NCBI GenBank assembly: GCA_002494885.1
Contig: DACV01000005.1
Coordinates: 1 to 64,000, forward strand
Reading direction: 5' to 3'
From: Methanobacterium sp. UBA44
Lineage (GTDB): Archaea; Methanobacteriota; Methanobacteria; Methanobacteriales; Methanobacteriaceae
DNA length: 64,000 bases
In this document: piece after piece, positions 63,082 to 64,000 of the stretch
Position numbering within the stretch: the stretch's first letter is position 1
Layout: each line of letters starts with the position of its first letter
Notes under the pieces: generated by a model
The model's database searches: none
Seen by the model: only the letters and a program-made list of their open reading frames with translations
What the model was told of the DNA's origin: nothing
Made by a program: the position numbers and the translations under genes

Positions 63082-63501
63082 TTATTTTTCAACAGCAACA
63101 ACAGCAGTTCCATAGGCCAGAATTTCCTGCATCACGTTAGATATCTCATCTGAATCGTAACGAACGCTTATTATTGCATTTGCACCCATCTGCCGCGCAT
63201 GATCTATCATTCTGTACAGTGCCTCATCTCTTGACTCTTCCATCATTTTAACGTATTCTTTTATTTCTCCACCAACCAGTGAACGTAGTCCTGCACCAAT
63301 TTGACCTCCAACACCTCTACTTCGGACTGTAAGCCCATAACAGAATCCTTTAGTTTCAACAATTTCGTATCCAGGGATATGATTGGAACTTACAATGATA
63401 ATGTCTTCTGACACATCATTTATTTCAAAATAAGAGGCATGTTCTGGAATTTCTCTTCTTTTTGCTTCAAGTCTTCTTTCTATTTCTTCATTTGATACCA
63501 T
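63082..63501 (-). CDS. YbjQ/UPF0145 family protein
   Basis: A 139-residue protein. The family core ETKGFCYGLTVRSRGVGGQIGAGLRSLVGGEIKEYVKMMEESRDEALYRMIDHARQMGANAIISVRYD-like layout is complete at residues about 45-115. It forms pentamers in bacteria and is sometimes described as heavy-metal-binding. The function is unknown. It converges with the flavoprotein gene. Confidence 0.9.
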   Translation of the reverse strand: MVSNEEIERRLEAKRREIPEHASYFEINDVSEDIIIVSSNHIPGYEIVETKGFCYGLTVRSRGVGGQIGAGLRSLVGGEIKEYVKMMEESRDEALYRMIDHARQMGANAIISVRYDSDEISNVMQEILAYGTAVVAVEK

Positions 63502-63614
63502 AAAATCAACTCATTTACAAACCACATTCTAAGTATATTAGTTGATTTAAGTTTTATATTTAGATTATGAGAATTTGGTCATAAGTGGCTCTGTCTAATT
63601 AGATCATCAAAAAG

Positions 63615-63749
63615 TTTATATAGTCCATAGACACACGTTCAAATATACTGACACTATGTTAATTTAAATAATGTCATGTCTAAAATGAATGATGATTGTT
63701 TAAAGTAATGTCATTATGTCAGTAAAATTATATTCATGATAACATGAAT
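63615..63749 (+). promoter_or_regulatory. Promoter and operator-like palindromes before a TetR gene
   Basis: TTTATATA (63615-63622) is a probable TATA box. TACTGACA (63646-63653) and TGTCAGTA (63717-63724) are a perfect 8-bp inverted repeat. The words continue as TACTGACACTATG and, on the other strand, TACTGACATAATG. ATGTCATGTC (63671-63680) is related. ATTCATG-ATAA-CATGAAT (63732-63749) is a perfect 18-base palindrome. Such sites fit TetR autoregulation. Confidence 0.5.
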
Positions 63750-63776
63750 GACAAAAACCGCGAATGGAGTGATAAA

Positions 63777-64000
63777 GTGACGAAAGCAGGCAGAAAGGAA
63801 ATGGAGCGTGAAATACGACGTAAAGATATCATTGATGCTGCAGAAAAGTTATTTTTCTCTAAAGGCTACGAGAATGTAGCAATGATCGACATAGCTAACG
63901 AGGCAGAGATGGCAAGAGGCACATTGTATCAGTATTTCAAAAATAAAAACGATATATACGCTGCAATTGCTATACGCGCTGTAAAAATACTCAATGAGAT
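63777..64000 (+). CDS. TetR/AcrR-family regulator, cut by the window edge
   Basis: The N-terminal 74 residues are present: a basic head (TKAGRKEMEREIRRKDI) and the TetR helix-turn-helix AAEKLFFSKGYENVAMIDIANEAEMARGTLYQYFKNKNDIY. The ligand domain lies outside. The GTG at 63777 follows GGAG by seven bases, whereas an in-frame ATG at 63744 falls inside a palindrome and lacks a ribosome site. It is not a close relative of the TetR pair at 1.9-3.0 kb. Confidence 0.88.
   Translation, partial: MTKAGRKEMEREIRRKDIIDAAEKLFFSKGYENVAMIDIANEAEMARGTLYQYFKNKNDIYAAIAIRAVKILNE

Overview
The window looks like a chromosomal segment of a mesophilic, hydrogenotrophic methanogen of the Methanobacterium type. It is AT-rich and gene-dense. 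It carries mtd (F420-dependent methylene-H4MPT dehydrogenase), cfbD (coenzyme F430), Fae-Hps, SepRS, a TfrA-like fumarate reductase flavoprotein, Alba, archaeal-type TrpB2, a CTP-dependent riboflavin kinase and a close MthK potassium-channel orthologue. Many genes have GGTGAT or GGAGG ribosome sites, several start at GTG or TTG, and some appear leaderless with a TATA box about 26 nt before the start codon.

Layout. 1-5.5 kb: mtd with inverted repeats upstream and a UUCG-loop terminator, two tandem TetR paralogues, an HD protein, a nitroreductase and a decayed gene. 5.5-13 kb (mostly minus): hisB, ferredoxin, ModE-like regulator, flippase, iron-sulfur flavoprotein, Fae-Hps and trpB2 with a TrpY-type operator. 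13-21.5 kb (mostly plus): DUF1786, PHP, UspA, DUF63, a 592-residue unknown paired with a stand-alone LarC C-terminal homologue, leuA, and a receiver-PAS protein. 21.5-26.5 kb: alba behind a palindrome-rich leader, then a PadR/ABC-exporter/beta-propeller operon. 26.5-42.5 kb: metabolic and tRNA-related genes (gatA, ribB, ribK, endonuclease V, sepS, tfrA) and a twice-frameshifted membrane-protein pseudogene. 42.5-48.5 kb: tRNA-Arg(GCG) and a methanol:coenzyme M methyltransferase locus (RamA-like activase, mtaC, mtaB, mtaA), which suggests H2-dependent methanol reduction beside CO2 reduction. 48.5-64 kb: membrane proteins, a PurM-like protein, hisH, a nucleotidyltransferase-cupin fusion, cfbD, sfsA, the MthK orthologue, a P2-type ATPase, a flavoprotein and a TetR gene cut by the window edge.

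The most unusual signal is a family of short palindromes, mostly written AAAATC-loop-GATTTT with 3-5 nt loops, often nested inside a larger inverted repeat. Dense clusters lie at 8644-8894, 21719-21911 (alba leader) and 38355-38450 (inside the 5' end of the endonuclease V frame). Single or paired copies lie at 11479-11521, 29132-29166 and 42560-42574. Other leads are the LarC-like/592-residue pair, the methanol locus with a symmetric inverted repeat in its divergent promoter, two pseudogenes and two small genes (43 and 54 residues). All assignments come from reading the sequence and remembered family features; no database search was run.
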